The notes beneath the pieces were generated by a model, which did not search any database, had not been told where the DNA came from, and saw nothing but the letters and a program-made list of their open reading frames with translations. Positions 33,026-40,894 of a DNA stretch of 64,000 nucleotides are shown one piece after another; position 1 is the stretch's first letter, and every line of letters starts with the position of its first letter. The stretch covers positions 248,001-312,000 of the forward strand of contig CAXXVR010000004.1 in the NCBI GenBank assembly GCA_963675955.2. The letters run 5' to 3'. The position numbers and the translations under genes are program-made. This DNA comes from Desulfocicer sp963675955. Lineage in GTDB: Bacteria > Desulfobacterota > Desulfobacteria > Desulfobacterales > Desulfobacteraceae.

Positions 33026-33352
33026 TCAGAAGTTCATGAAATCCTTTGCAAAGTGATCCACCATTTTGTCGGCAATGGCCTGGGAATTCAGTTCATATTG
33101 CCCTGTTGCAATTTTTTCTTTAAGGGCCAGAACCTTGTCCTGCCTGATATCCGGGGTCTCTGCAATGGCGGTTTCCATGAGTGACGCTTCCCTTGACGCC
33201 TGGGATAAATTAACAATGGCATCCCGGGGGGCACCCTGTTTTTCCGGGGAGCCAGACTCGGACAGTGGGTCAGTGGTTCCCATGGCAGGTTTTCCAGCCT
33301 TTGGAGATAATTTTTCAAGATCGTAGTTTGTATAGGTATTGTCAATTTTCAT
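33026..33352 (-). CDS. flgM: Anti-sigma28 factor FlgM
   Basis: 108 aa. FlgM binds FliA and is exported through the finished hook. The N-terminal half is disordered and polar; the C-terminal FliA-binding helices are clear (RQDKVLALKEKIATGQYELN then SQAIADKMVDHFAKDF). Transcribed on the minus strand with the DVU0524-like gene upstream, in the common arrangement of this group. The 121-bp spacer upstream holds a small hairpin, GGGGCA (33399-33404) and TGCCCC (33418-33423). Confidence 0.94.
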   Translation of the reverse strand: MKIDNTYTNYDLEKLSPKAGKPAMGTTDPLSESGSPEKQGAPRDAIVNLSQASREASLMETAIAETPDIRQDKVLALKEKIATGQYELNSQAIADKMVDHFAKDFMNF

Positions 33353-33473
33353 ATAAAATGCTCCAGACGGATGCGTGGTAAATACTGAACTTCAGGGTGG
33401 GGCATATCAACAAGCATTGCCCCATTGGATTTATCATAATTGGCTATCCTGAAATTCAAGTTATGACAAATTA

Positions 33474-33887
33474 CTAAATCATGTTTTGGCTGACGGTGTT
33501 TCTGATATGTCCTTTTAATTTTTCCAACAGCTCACCAGAGGTTTCTTCAGAAATTTCAAGTGTTGTGGTACCCGTGTCGTCGATGGCTTTAAATTCGAAT
33601 TCATTCCCATTTTTTCTGGACAGGATCAGGGGGTGGCCATATTCCTTCTGAAGTTTTTCAAAGGCTTGTTTTTCATCATGGCTCTGTGGGCCGTTTTTGG
33701 CAATCTGATCCAGCATGTCAGTGGAAACTTTTTCAATTACAGCATCTCTTTTGTTTCCGGCAGAAATGGTGACCATGTCCGGGGTGTGCTGATTTCCTGG
33801 TCTGGTTTGACTTGAGATACGTCCTTGACGAAGCTGGTTGCCATAAACTCTCAAGACGTTGTTTATCTGGTATGTGGAAATAACCAT
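33474..33887 (-). CDS. DVU0524-like flagellum-associated protein
   Basis: 137 aa from the ATG at 33887; a GTG eight codons upstream is less likely because a GGGGTAAG site precedes the ATG. The N-terminus MVISTYQINNVLRVYGNQLR is the hallmark of a deltaproteobacterial family encoded next to flgM (represented by DVU0524 of Desulfovibrio). The rest is mostly helical and charged. Function unknown; position suggests a role in late flagellar control. A FliA-like site lies upstream on the same strand. Confidence 0.75.
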   Translation of the reverse strand: MVISTYQINNVLRVYGNQLRQGRISSQTRPGNQHTPDMVTISAGNKRDAVIEKVSTDMLDQIAKNGPQSHDEKQAFEKLQKEYGHPLILSRKNGNEFEFKAIDDTGTTTLEISEETSGELLEKLKGHIRNTVSQNMI

Positions 33888-34037
33888 AGTCTTACCCCAA
33901 TTTTTGTTCACCGGCTTAATTTCTGTTAAGAACAGTAATCACCGGGCTTTAACGCTTCGCCCAACCTCCGTTTTCAGGATATTGACTGTAAAAAAACAGA
34001 ATCATCCTGTTTGAGCTGAAGAAATCATTCGATCTGT

Positions 34038-34065
34038 ACCTCGACACATGAAGGGAAAAACTTTA
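34038..34065 (-). promoter_or_regulatory. Possible FliA promoter of the flgM unit
   Basis: On the minus strand TAAA (34065-34062), 16 bases, then GTCGAGGT (34045-34038). The -10 keeps GxCGA but loses ATAA and the spacer is one base too long. It lies about 150 bp before the DVU0524-like gene. Weak but well placed. Confidence 0.35.
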
Positions 34066-34099
34066 GAAAAAAAATATTTTTTTGGAGGGATGTTAAGGA

Positions 34100-35017
34100 T
34101 TACAATGAAATTTCCATGCCTTCTCTGGCAAAGAATATCCCAAGACCTTCATTGACAGTGTTTTTACAAAATTGAGTGCTTAAAGCATCAAGTTCTTTAT
34201 CTGTGCGCATGGGATCATGGTGAAACAGAGCCAATTTTTTTGCATGGGCTTTTTGGGCAGATTCAATGGCCTGTTCGGTTGAGCTGTGGCCCCAGCCGAT
34301 TTTCGAGGAGTAATATTCCTTGCTGGTATACTGTGCATCATGGATCAGGAGGTCTGCATCCTGGTAAAAGGCTTCCAGTCGTAGGTTCTCCTGTTGAGCA
34401 GCCTCTTGTCCTTCCAAGGCCATCTGTTCATCATAGGATGGATCATCTGGATCATTGCAGAAAATATTTCTGAAGGGTTCCGTATCATATGCCGTGCACA
34501 GTACTTTGTTGTTATATTCAAAACGGTAACCCAGGCACAGCAGAGGGTGATTCAGATATTGCACCTTTAAAATGATCCCGTTCCCCAGATCATAGCGCCC
34601 TTCCTGGAGTTCAATATAGGTGATATCGGCCGCCAGCTCAGTCTGACGAACAGGAAAATATTCGTAGGTGAGTTGTCCGCCCACAACGCTTTCAAGCGGG
34701 TTAGTCCCACAGGATACCGGCCCATAAACCTTAACTCTTGTACCGGGTATGTAAAGGGGGGTAAAAAAGGGAAAGCCCATGATGTGATCCCAATGGGTAT
34801 GGGAAAGAAAAATTTCAAGATTAAGGGGATCTTCGGACAAAATCCGGTTCATTAATGTGTTCCCCAGCTCCCTTATACCTGATCCGGCATCCAGGATAAT
34901 CAAACGGTTCAGATTTTTAAATGAAACTTCAATACAGGCAGTGTTTCCACCATATTTAGTGGTGTCAGGTCCTGGACATGGTATGGACCCACGAACCCCC
35001 CAAAATTTAATTTTCAT
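34100..35017 (-). CDS. MBL-fold metallo-hydrolase
   Basis: 305 aa. Metallo-beta-lactamase fold with the metal motif HTHWDH at residues 73-78 in LSHTHWDHIMGF, the N-terminal GVRGSIPCPGPDTTKYGGNT, an Asp/His pair further on (LLIHDAQYT) and GHSSTEQAIESAQ, ending with a metal His in FHHDPMRTD. This is the phosphodiesterase/PhnP-RNase Z-like subgroup often encoded near signalling genes; the substrate is not evident. On the minus strand 16 bp downstream of the HDOD gene, so probably in one operon. Confidence 0.85.
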   Translation of the reverse strand: MKIKFWGVRGSIPCPGPDTTKYGGNTACIEVSFKNLNRLIILDAGSGIRELGNTLMNRILSEDPLNLEIFLSHTHWDHIMGFPFFTPLYIPGTRVKVYGPVSCGTNPLESVVGGQLTYEYFPVRQTELAADITYIELQEGRYDLGNGIILKVQYLNHPLLCLGYRFEYNNKVLCTAYDTEPFRNIFCNDPDDPSYDEQMALEGQEAAQQENLRLEAFYQDADLLIHDAQYTSKEYYSSKIGWGHSSTEQAIESAQKAHAKKLALFHHDPMRTDKELDALSTQFCKNTVNEGLGIFFAREGMEISL

Positions 35018-35033
35018 TGTGTTTCCTTAGATT

Positions 35034-35942
35034 TTATACCTTAGCTAAATTTAAAAAAACTTTAGCATTGTTGATTTCCCTTGCAATGATGTCATGAAAT
35101 TCTGTGAGTTTTTCAAGACGGATGCCTGTATGGGTTAAAAGCATCGTAAATTCAGGAGGCAGGTTTTCCAGTGCAATTTCCGTTTTTCTGTTCGGGTCCT
35201 GTGCTTCACATACATTTGAATAGATGTCCGCCAGTTCAATTATTAGTCCGAATTGACCATTACTTGATTTTTTTTTGATTCTGGTGAAATGGTGAAAGCC
35301 CAGCCCATCTCTTATGGCATCTCCTAGTTGCCATTTTTCGGCAATCATTTTTCCAGCAGAGCAGTGGGTGAATCCCAATAATGCATTTTCAATAATACAG
35401 ATATCCATGTGCCGGGTTTTTGAAATTTTAAGTGCCTGGGCGTAATTTTCAGAAAATTGATGACTTAAAGGGATTTTACCAAGGTCATGCATCAGGCCTG
35501 CCAGAAAGAATAACTCCTGTTCCGTTTCAGGGATACCCATTGCTCTGGCCAGTAATTTTGCCGAGACTCCCACATGAATGGAGTGGTTCCAGAAAGCATC
35601 CATATCCAGAGCATCCCTCACGGGACTGGTGTTAATACATTTTACAATGGCGGAGCTCAGTACGATGTTTTTTATGGTATTTATGCCAAGAATAATGATG
35701 GCCCGGGTCAGGGATGTCACTTTATTACGCCGTGTATAATATGCTGAATTAATGAGTTGCAGAACCTTTCCCGTTAGGACAGGATCCAGTGAGATTACAC
35801 GGTTCAAGTCATTGGGCGAGGGCATGGTGGTGTCGCATACCTGCATGACTTTGGTGGCAGTGGTGGAAAGACTGGGCATATTTGATATATATGTATGGAT
35901 TTTCTTTTTGGCATTGGCTTTGTTTATTTGCGGTATATCCAT
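35034..35942 (-). CDS. HDOD-domain protein
   Basis: 302 aa. HDOD domain (degenerate HD phosphodiesterase fold) at about residues 15-215: MPSLSTTATKVMQVCDTTM, LDPVLTGKVLQLINSAYY, LTRAIIILGINTIKNIVLSS and FLAGLMHDLGKIPLSHQF. HMHDLGK-type residues are partly kept. Such proteins act as scaffolds in c-di-GMP and motility signalling. The gene lies upstream of the MBL-fold gene on the minus strand. Confidence 0.88.
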   Translation of the reverse strand: MDIPQINKANAKKKIHTYISNMPSLSTTATKVMQVCDTTMPSPNDLNRVISLDPVLTGKVLQLINSAYYTRRNKVTSLTRAIIILGINTIKNIVLSSAIVKCINTSPVRDALDMDAFWNHSIHVGVSAKLLARAMGIPETEQELFFLAGLMHDLGKIPLSHQFSENYAQALKISKTRHMDICIIENALLGFTHCSAGKMIAEKWQLGDAIRDGLGFHHFTRIKKKSSNGQFGLIIELADIYSNVCEAQDPNRKTEIALENLPPEFTMLLTHTGIRLEKLTEFHDIIAREINNAKVFLNLAKV

Positions 35943-35999
35943 TGTGTCTTCAGTTCTGTTCTTTTGGGGTGGTCATATAGTATTGTCCAGTTGTCATCG

Positions 36000-36047
36000 T
36001 TGTTGGGCCAACCCTCCCCAAAATGGTCGATGTTGTGACCAGGCCCC
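36000..36047 (+). repeat. Dispersed R repeat, copy 5 (core, diverged)
   Basis: GTTGGGCCAACCCTCCCC followed by AAAATGGTCGATGTTGTGAC and CAGGCCCC. The right half matches the R core; the left half has drifted. TTGGGCCAA is a perfect palindrome. Confidence 0.55.
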
Positions 36048-36079
36048 GAAATTTACTATGAGTATTCTGTTATAATTCG

Positions 36080-36177
36080 TCAGTCATGAGTTCTCCAATT
36101 TGACATTATATAATGTGTTTAGTTAAAATTGAAATTAACACATGCGGTATGATAAATGAGAACCCAGGACTCATGAG
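36080..36177 (+). repeat. Inverted-repeat element, family B copy 2
   Basis: ATGAGTTCTC near the left end is inverted at the right as GAGAACCCAGGACTCAT (36158-36174), giving imperfect terminal inverted repeats. ACATTATATAATGT (36103-36116) inside is a perfect palindrome. Aligns with 6008-6105 over about 98 bp. No coding capacity. Confidence 0.65.
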
Positions 36178-36475
36178 AGTTGTAATTTAAGATGTCTGAA
36201 TGTGCAACTATTTGATTATTTTATATTTATCTGCCCGTTTGTGAGCTGGTAATTTTGTCCTTAAATGCCATTTTTTTTCTAAAACCATTTACTATAACCC
36301 GTGTGTAATGTAAGGTCAAGACAGCATCCTTAGAGTGGTTGTTTTATCAGATCAGATCTGTTTTTTTTAATGATCAACTGCTTTTAAAGCAATATGATAA
36401 ATGCCGAAACATGATGTCTGGATGTCTGGATTTCTGATTGAAGCGATTTTGATTTCGTCCTTAAGTGAGTTCAGC

Positions 36476-37861
36476 ATGGGTAATAATAAAATGAGGGAAA
36501 AAACTTATACTCAAGTGGAAGTGGAGACCCTTCTGAAAAACTGGTTTGAAGAAAAACAATGCCTGATCAGAGTGATAAGTACCTATGGCATGCTTGCCGA
36601 ATCCTTTCCTGAGCATGCAAATGAAATAAACAATATAAAACCCCTGCTTAAACAGGAATCCCCTCTGCCCAGGAAGTCCATTGAAAAATCAATCAAACGC
36701 CTGCGTAAGGATATTTTAGCAAAAGAACTTGCGGGTACCACGCCGTTATTCCTTGGGAATACCCAGGTGGAGACAGATGCCTTAAAAATGCAGATTACAG
36801 AGCTTTTGCGCATGCTCAGGCGGGTTATTTATTTTTTTCTGGAAGGTTTTTATCCGTTGGAGGAAAGCCTTGAAAAAAAGTCATCCTCCATTCACATTGA
36901 TGTCAGCCCAGATGTTGCCATGGATGTGATCGGACAACAGGTTGATGCCTTTACCGATTACAGTGTGGAGTTGAAGCAAAAAATTTTCAGTGATTTCCTG
37001 GCCGTCAATGAAACTTTTTTAGATTTGTTGAAACAGGTTCAAATGATTGAAAAGATCACCCAGGATGAATTCAATACAGATGTCCAGGTGAAAGCCTTTC
37101 AGAATTTTGAAGACACCATCGGTGAAGAAATGGGGGCCATCACCCGGGCCTTTGAGTTTAAGCAAAATATCAACGAACTTAAGACCGCAGTGTTTAAGAA
37201 ACTGGGAAATATTAAAAAAATAATTGCCCGGAAAAAACAGGTGGAAGTTGATCAACTTAAACGAGCCAATGAAAAAATCAATCAATTAAAGAAAAAGGTG
37301 GTGGATGTCCAGGCAGACGCAAGAAAAATGTTTGTCAAGGCGGAAACCTTCCAGCATGCGGCCTTATTCGATGGCCTGACTGAAGTACACAATCGCAAAT
37401 CATTTGAGATGCAATTGAATAAATCCCTTGCCCGGATAGATGAAAAAGGGGGATGCCTGGCACTGATCATGATTGATGTAAATCGTTTTAAGTGGATCAA
37501 TGACACCTTTGGCCATGTGGCTGGCGATAAGGTCCTTAAAACAATAGCAGATACTCTGAAAGCCAATTTTCGGAAATCGGATTTTGTGGCCCGGTATGGA
37601 GGTGATGAGTTTGTTGTGCTGGTGGATGGCCTGGATGCCGATAATGTGCAGGCGGGTATTCAACGGTTTAAAATGCGTTTAAAGGCCATAAAGTTTATTT
37701 CCCATACCCTTAAAACCAATATTAAAGTAGAGATCAGCGCAGGCCTTGCCATGGCAAAGCCGGGGGATTCCGGGGAAACGCTTTTGCACCGGGCCGACCA
37801 AGCCATGTATGAAAATAAGAAAAAGAACACCTCCCCCTGTCTGGATAGGGCAAAGGCATAG
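36476..37861 (+). CDS. Diguanylate cyclase (GGDEF)
   Basis: 461 aa from ATG 36476 (an in-frame ATG at 36401 and another at 36491 are possible; none has a strong ribosome site). It makes c-di-GMP from two GTP. Residues 1-215 are helical with no membrane segment; about 220-290 form a coiled coil (KKQVEVDQLKRANEKINQLK). The GGDEF domain (about 300-455) has DGLTEVHNRKSF at its start, the active motif GGDEF at 375-379 and an inhibitory RxxD site (RKSD) five residues before it. Product inhibition is therefore likely. Confidence 0.9.
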   Translation: MGNNKMREKTYTQVEVETLLKNWFEEKQCLIRVISTYGMLAESFPEHANEINNIKPLLKQESPLPRKSIEKSIKRLRKDILAKELAGTTPLFLGNTQVETDALKMQITELLRMLRRVIYFFLEGFYPLEESLEKKSSSIHIDVSPDVAMDVIGQQVDAFTDYSVELKQKIFSDFLAVNETFLDLLKQVQMIEKITQDEFNTDVQVKAFQNFEDTIGEEMGAITRAFEFKQNINELKTAVFKKLGNIKKIIARKKQVEVDQLKRANEKINQLKKKVVDVQADARKMFVKAETFQHAALFDGLTEVHNRKSFEMQLNKSLARIDEKGGCLALIMIDVNRFKWINDTFGHVAGDKVLKTIADTLKANFRKSDFVARYGGDEFVVLVDGLDADNVQAGIQRFKMRLKAIKFISHTLKTNIKVEISAGLAMAKPGDSGETLLHRADQAMYENKKKNTSPCLDRAKA

Positions 37862-37871
37862 GTGGCGGTGT

Positions 37872-38351
37872 ATGAACAGGGAAAAAGCATTTGGGTTGCT
37901 TGGCATTGTTCCGGGGGATTCTCTTGAAACGGTGAGGGCAAAATATAGAAGCAAGGCAAAGCAATGCCATCCGGACCGATTTGCCCATGATCCGTTTTTG
38001 ATGAAAGCCGCCGAAGTTGAGATGACCAGGATTAACCTTGCCTATCAACTGGTCTGCACCCAGTTGAAATCTGTTGACTTACCTTGTGGTCCCGATGGTG
38101 ACACCGCAAAGAGCGGTCGTCTTATCCCCTTGTTATTCCTGTTCAACTGGAGTGTGGAGATTACAAAACCTCTGTTTGAGAAGGCTATGGAATTTTTAAA
38201 TCTTCAGCAGAAACGTGAGGTCCGGACCGGACATCCGGGAGAACCCCTTAGGGAAAAGTGTGCAGGCCCACGTGTCACAAAAAAAAGTTTCGATGATATC
38301 TTACAACAAAAGGTAGCAGATATGAAAAACAGCCAGTATCATAAAAAATAA
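37872..38351 (+). CDS. J-domain protein
   Basis: 159 aa. The N-terminal 65 residues are a J-domain: KAFGLLGIVPGDSLETVRAK, then YRSKAKQCHPDRF with the essential HPD, then a helix ending in NLAYQLV. The C-terminal 90 residues have no DnaJ features and include a hydrophobic stretch (LIPLLFLFNWSVEITKPLF). It probably recruits DnaK to a specific client. ATG 37872 lies 10 bp after the GGDEF gene; the longer open frame upstream is a shadow of that gene. Confidence 0.85.
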   Translation: MNREKAFGLLGIVPGDSLETVRAKYRSKAKQCHPDRFAHDPFLMKAAEVEMTRINLAYQLVCTQLKSVDLPCGPDGDTAKSGRLIPLLFLFNWSVEITKPLFEKAMEFLNLQQKREVRTGHPGEPLREKCAGPRVTKKSFDDILQQKVADMKNSQYHKK

Positions 38352-38389
38352 TGACTTAACCTTGGGACTTTTGGGAAAGACAGGGTTTA

Positions 38390-39049
38390 CTACGGGAAAA
38401 GAGCTTTTCGCTCTTCCATGCTGATCTGCCTGGATTCCTGGATCAGGGGCTTCTTGTTATAACATATACGATTACGGCCTGTTTCTTTTGCCTGGTACAT
38501 CCAGGCATCTGCACGTTCGATAAATTGGTTCACAGTATCATTTTGATAGCCGTTGTAAGATTCCACCCCAAAACTTGCCGTAAGCGTGACAGATTTGTTT
38601 TTGAGTGTCAATGGGGTGGTTGCCAGTGCTTTTCTAAGTCTTTCTGCCATTTTTGCAGCATTGGCAAGTCCTTCATTGGGCAGGACAAATACAAACTCTT
38701 CGCCGCCATACCGGCAGGGGAAATCCATTCTTCTAACATTTTTTTTAAATATAGTACTGGCCCACCGGAGGGCGGTATTGCCGCATTCATGACCGAACTG
38801 ATCGTTGATTCGTTTAAAAAAATCAATATCTGCCATGATAATACTGGTGGGAAGACCGGAACGTCTTGTCCGTTCCATTTCACAATGAAGTGTATTGAGA
38901 AGAAAGGCGTAGTTGTAATAGCCCGTCAGTTCATCTTTGATGGATAATCTTTTGAGTCGCTCACATTCTTTCTTTAAGCGAATATAATCGTCATAAAATT
39001 GACATTGTTTTATATCCATTGGGCATTTTACCAACTCTTCCAGTTCCAC
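38390..39049 (-). CDS. Small diguanylate cyclase (GGDEF)
   Basis: 219 aa on the minus strand, convergent with the J-domain gene. A short N-terminus with two cysteines (KCPMDIKQCQFYDDY) and a coiled-coil segment precede the GGDEF domain: DELTGYYNYAFL at 39-50, GGEEF at 115-119 and an inhibitory site RRMD at 106-109. All catalytic positions are present. No membrane segment is visible, so it is cytoplasmic. Confidence 0.92.
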   Translation of the reverse strand: MELEELVKCPMDIKQCQFYDDYIRLKKECERLKRLSIKDELTGYYNYAFLLNTLHCEMERTRRSGLPTSIIMADIDFFKRINDQFGHECGNTALRWASTIFKKNVRRMDFPCRYGGEEFVFVLPNEGLANAAKMAERLRKALATTPLTLKNKSVTLTASFGVESYNGYQNDTVNQFIERADAWMYQAKETGRNRICYNKKPLIQESRQISMEERKALFP

Positions 39050-39433
39050 CTCATCCTCCTATAGGGATCGCGCTAAAAGATTAGAAAATAGAACTCAATG
39101 CTCAAGCCCCAGAATATTTGTTTTGATACTATAGATGTGCGGTTTTGTCAAAAAGAACTGCCCCGGTCACAAGATGGGGCACTTTGAACAGGCCAGGCTT
39201 GCATTATTGGCGCTTTTGTTTTAAACACAGGGGGTGGTCAAAACCATGGAACCTGATAAAAATTTTAGTTTCCAATGGCACAGGTCTGACCCCGTTGGCT
39301 GGCCAACTATGACGGGTGGTCCATATTGTGATCAAACCCGATAAGTTTACAACCTGTATGCTCTGATGTCTCCACAAATTCATGTGGTCTCCTCTCTGCC
39401 ATACCCCGTATGTTTTACAAAGGAGAGAACTAT
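39050..39433. other. Intergenic region before the YkgJ-type gene
   Basis: About 380 bp dominated by an R repeat (39191-39340). A 167-codon minus-strand frame crosses it but runs antisense through the next gene and has no family features. Nothing else recognisable. Confidence 0.6.
39191..39340 (+). repeat. Dispersed R repeat, copy 6 (long form)
   Basis: Left end GGCCAGGCTTGCATTATTGG, right end CAGGTCTGACCCCGTTGGCT, GGCCAACTATGACGGGTGGT and CCATATTGTGATCAAACCC. Ends match 28700-28830; the middle (39225-39270) differs, suggesting insertion or rearrangement inside the element. TTGGCTGGCCAA is a near palindrome. Confidence 0.7.
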
Positions 39434-40603
39434 ATGGAAATGGACCATGCAGATGCACAACACGCCTTGAACGATCTTTTTTCAGACATTCTGATGCCCT
39501 TTTTAAATGCTCAGGTAACCGTTGAAGGGTGCCGGTTGTCACTGGAGAAGATAAACACACTGTCTGAAAGTCTTGTGGCCAGAGTCCATGCAGCACAGTC
39601 TGGTATGCCGGTGGCCTGCAGTTCCGGCTGCAGCTATTGCTGTCACGCCCAGGTAAAGCTAACGCCGCTGGAGGCTCTGGTCTTATTTTCTTGGATGAAA
39701 AAAACATTTACCAGACATCAGCAGATAGCTTTAAAGGAACGTATCACCAACAACCGGCAGCTCACCGAAGATGTTGACCTTAAACATCGTGTGATCGTTA
39801 AAGACCTGACCCCCTGTATTTTTCTTGAAAAAGGTGTGTGCAGCATATATCCGGTACGTCCACTCATCTGCAGGGCCTGGACATCCTACGATGGTATGAT
39901 ATGCAAACAGGCATTTACATCCGGGGATGCCAGCTCTGAAATAGAATCTTCCTCTTCCAGCAATTTTATTTACTCCCTGGCAAGGCAGAGCATTGAAAAA
40001 ATATGTAAAATGCATGGATGGGCCTGGACGCCACTGGAATTACCCCGGGCCATGGCTTATTGTTTTACACAAAAGGATTTGTTTAGCCGATGGATTCAGG
40101 GGACAGCCCTTTTTAACATTAGTTCACCGGCGCTTCTTGTGGCTGAAATATATAGATCTTCATTCATGGAAATCCATGTGCCAGCCTTTTTTAGAAGATT
40201 TTCCCTTTCCTATAAAAGAGATGGGGAATGCATAGAGTATTTTCTCTACAGCAAGGAAAAGAAACATGATATTTCAACTTCTCTGATCGTTTCCCACGAT
40301 GTCTTCTCCAAAGCCATAAATGTTTCCAAATTTTATCCGGAAATTTACAAGGAAACACTTCCAAGGTATATGTCTGCGGTGTGCTTTTTTATGATGATGC
40401 ACCATGCTGCGGCTTTGTTTGATATTCATTGTGACTGCAGGATCTGCCTTGAAACCAGATCCAAGGTGTTTACATCCTTTTATGAGCGGCTCAAAGACTT
40501 TGATTTTGTTATTCACCAGCACCGCATTTCAGATAATTGTAATGTGAGGGGATGTTATCATGATTTCCCCGTGGAAACTGCCATGATTACCCTGGCTGCG
40601 TAA
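39434..40603 (+). CDS. YkgJ-family cysteine-cluster protein
   Basis: 389 aa from ATG 39434, which follows AAAGGAGAG; the frame is open eight codons further up. It has the YkgJ signature SSGCSYCCHAQVKLTPLEAL (about residues 62-81) and CIFLEKGVCSIYPVRPLICR, where the cysteines form a CxxCxxCC-type metal site. Usual YkgJ proteins have about 120-250 residues; this one adds a long C-terminal half with two further cysteine groups (CDCRIC near 342-347 and CNVRGC near 375-380). Function unknown; iron or zinc binding is inferred. Confidence 0.75.
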   Translation: MEMDHADAQHALNDLFSDILMPFLNAQVTVEGCRLSLEKINTLSESLVARVHAAQSGMPVACSSGCSYCCHAQVKLTPLEALVLFSWMKKTFTRHQQIALKERITNNRQLTEDVDLKHRVIVKDLTPCIFLEKGVCSIYPVRPLICRAWTSYDGMICKQAFTSGDASSEIESSSSSNFIYSLARQSIEKICKMHGWAWTPLELPRAMAYCFTQKDLFSRWIQGTALFNISSPALLVAEIYRSSFMEIHVPAFFRRFSLSYKRDGECIEYFLYSKEKKHDISTSLIVSHDVFSKAINVSKFYPEIYKETLPRYMSAVCFFMMMHHAAALFDIHCDCRICLETRSKVFTSFYERLKDFDFVIHQHRISDNCNVRGCYHDFPVETAMITLAA

Positions 40604-40634
40604 TGACGGACAGAAAATGGATTTACAGTATTTC

Positions 40635-40690
40635 AGGGCCTGGGTCACCACCTGGGCCACCTGTCACAATTTTATATCATGGCCCTTGTG
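40635..40690 (-). repeat. Dispersed R repeat, copy 7 (reverse)
   Basis: GGGCCTGGGTCACCACCTGG then GCCACCTGTCACAATT, and ATCATGGCCC at the end. Its reverse complement matches the R core (TTGTGACAGGTGGCCCAGG against TGTGACGGGTGGCCCATG). The rest of the 291-bp gap before the aspartate kinase shows nothing recognisable. Confidence 0.55.
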
Positions 40691-40894
40691 ATGCTGGGAG
40701 CGGTCGGGACAGATGACTGCTGAACCCACGATGTTCTGGAAGACTGGAAAAAAAAATCCTGGCAGGCAATATTGCGTATGACTGCCGGAAACAAGTGTGA
40801 TAATGAGTTTAACTTTTTTAATTGACATTGTGGTGTGGAATCTGGCCCGTATGTTTATCTACGCGTTCGGATTTTGAAAGGCATAAAAAAGGTA

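Larger units (their letters stand above)
35943..36475. other. Intergenic region between divergent HDOD and GGDEF genes
   Basis: About 530 bp with two repeats: an R core (36000-36047) and a family B element (36080-36177). The rest is AT-rich; AGATCAGATCT followed by eight T (36352-36370) is palindromic with a T-run. No gene is credible here, although the GGDEF frame is open back to 36401. Confidence 0.6.

Noticed and set aside
32942..33184. 80-codon plus-strand frame after fliW
   Set aside because: Antisense to flgM, which is clearly real.
39204..39707. 167-codon minus-strand frame
   Set aside because: Antisense to the YkgJ-type gene and across an R repeat; composition is unlike the real proteins here.
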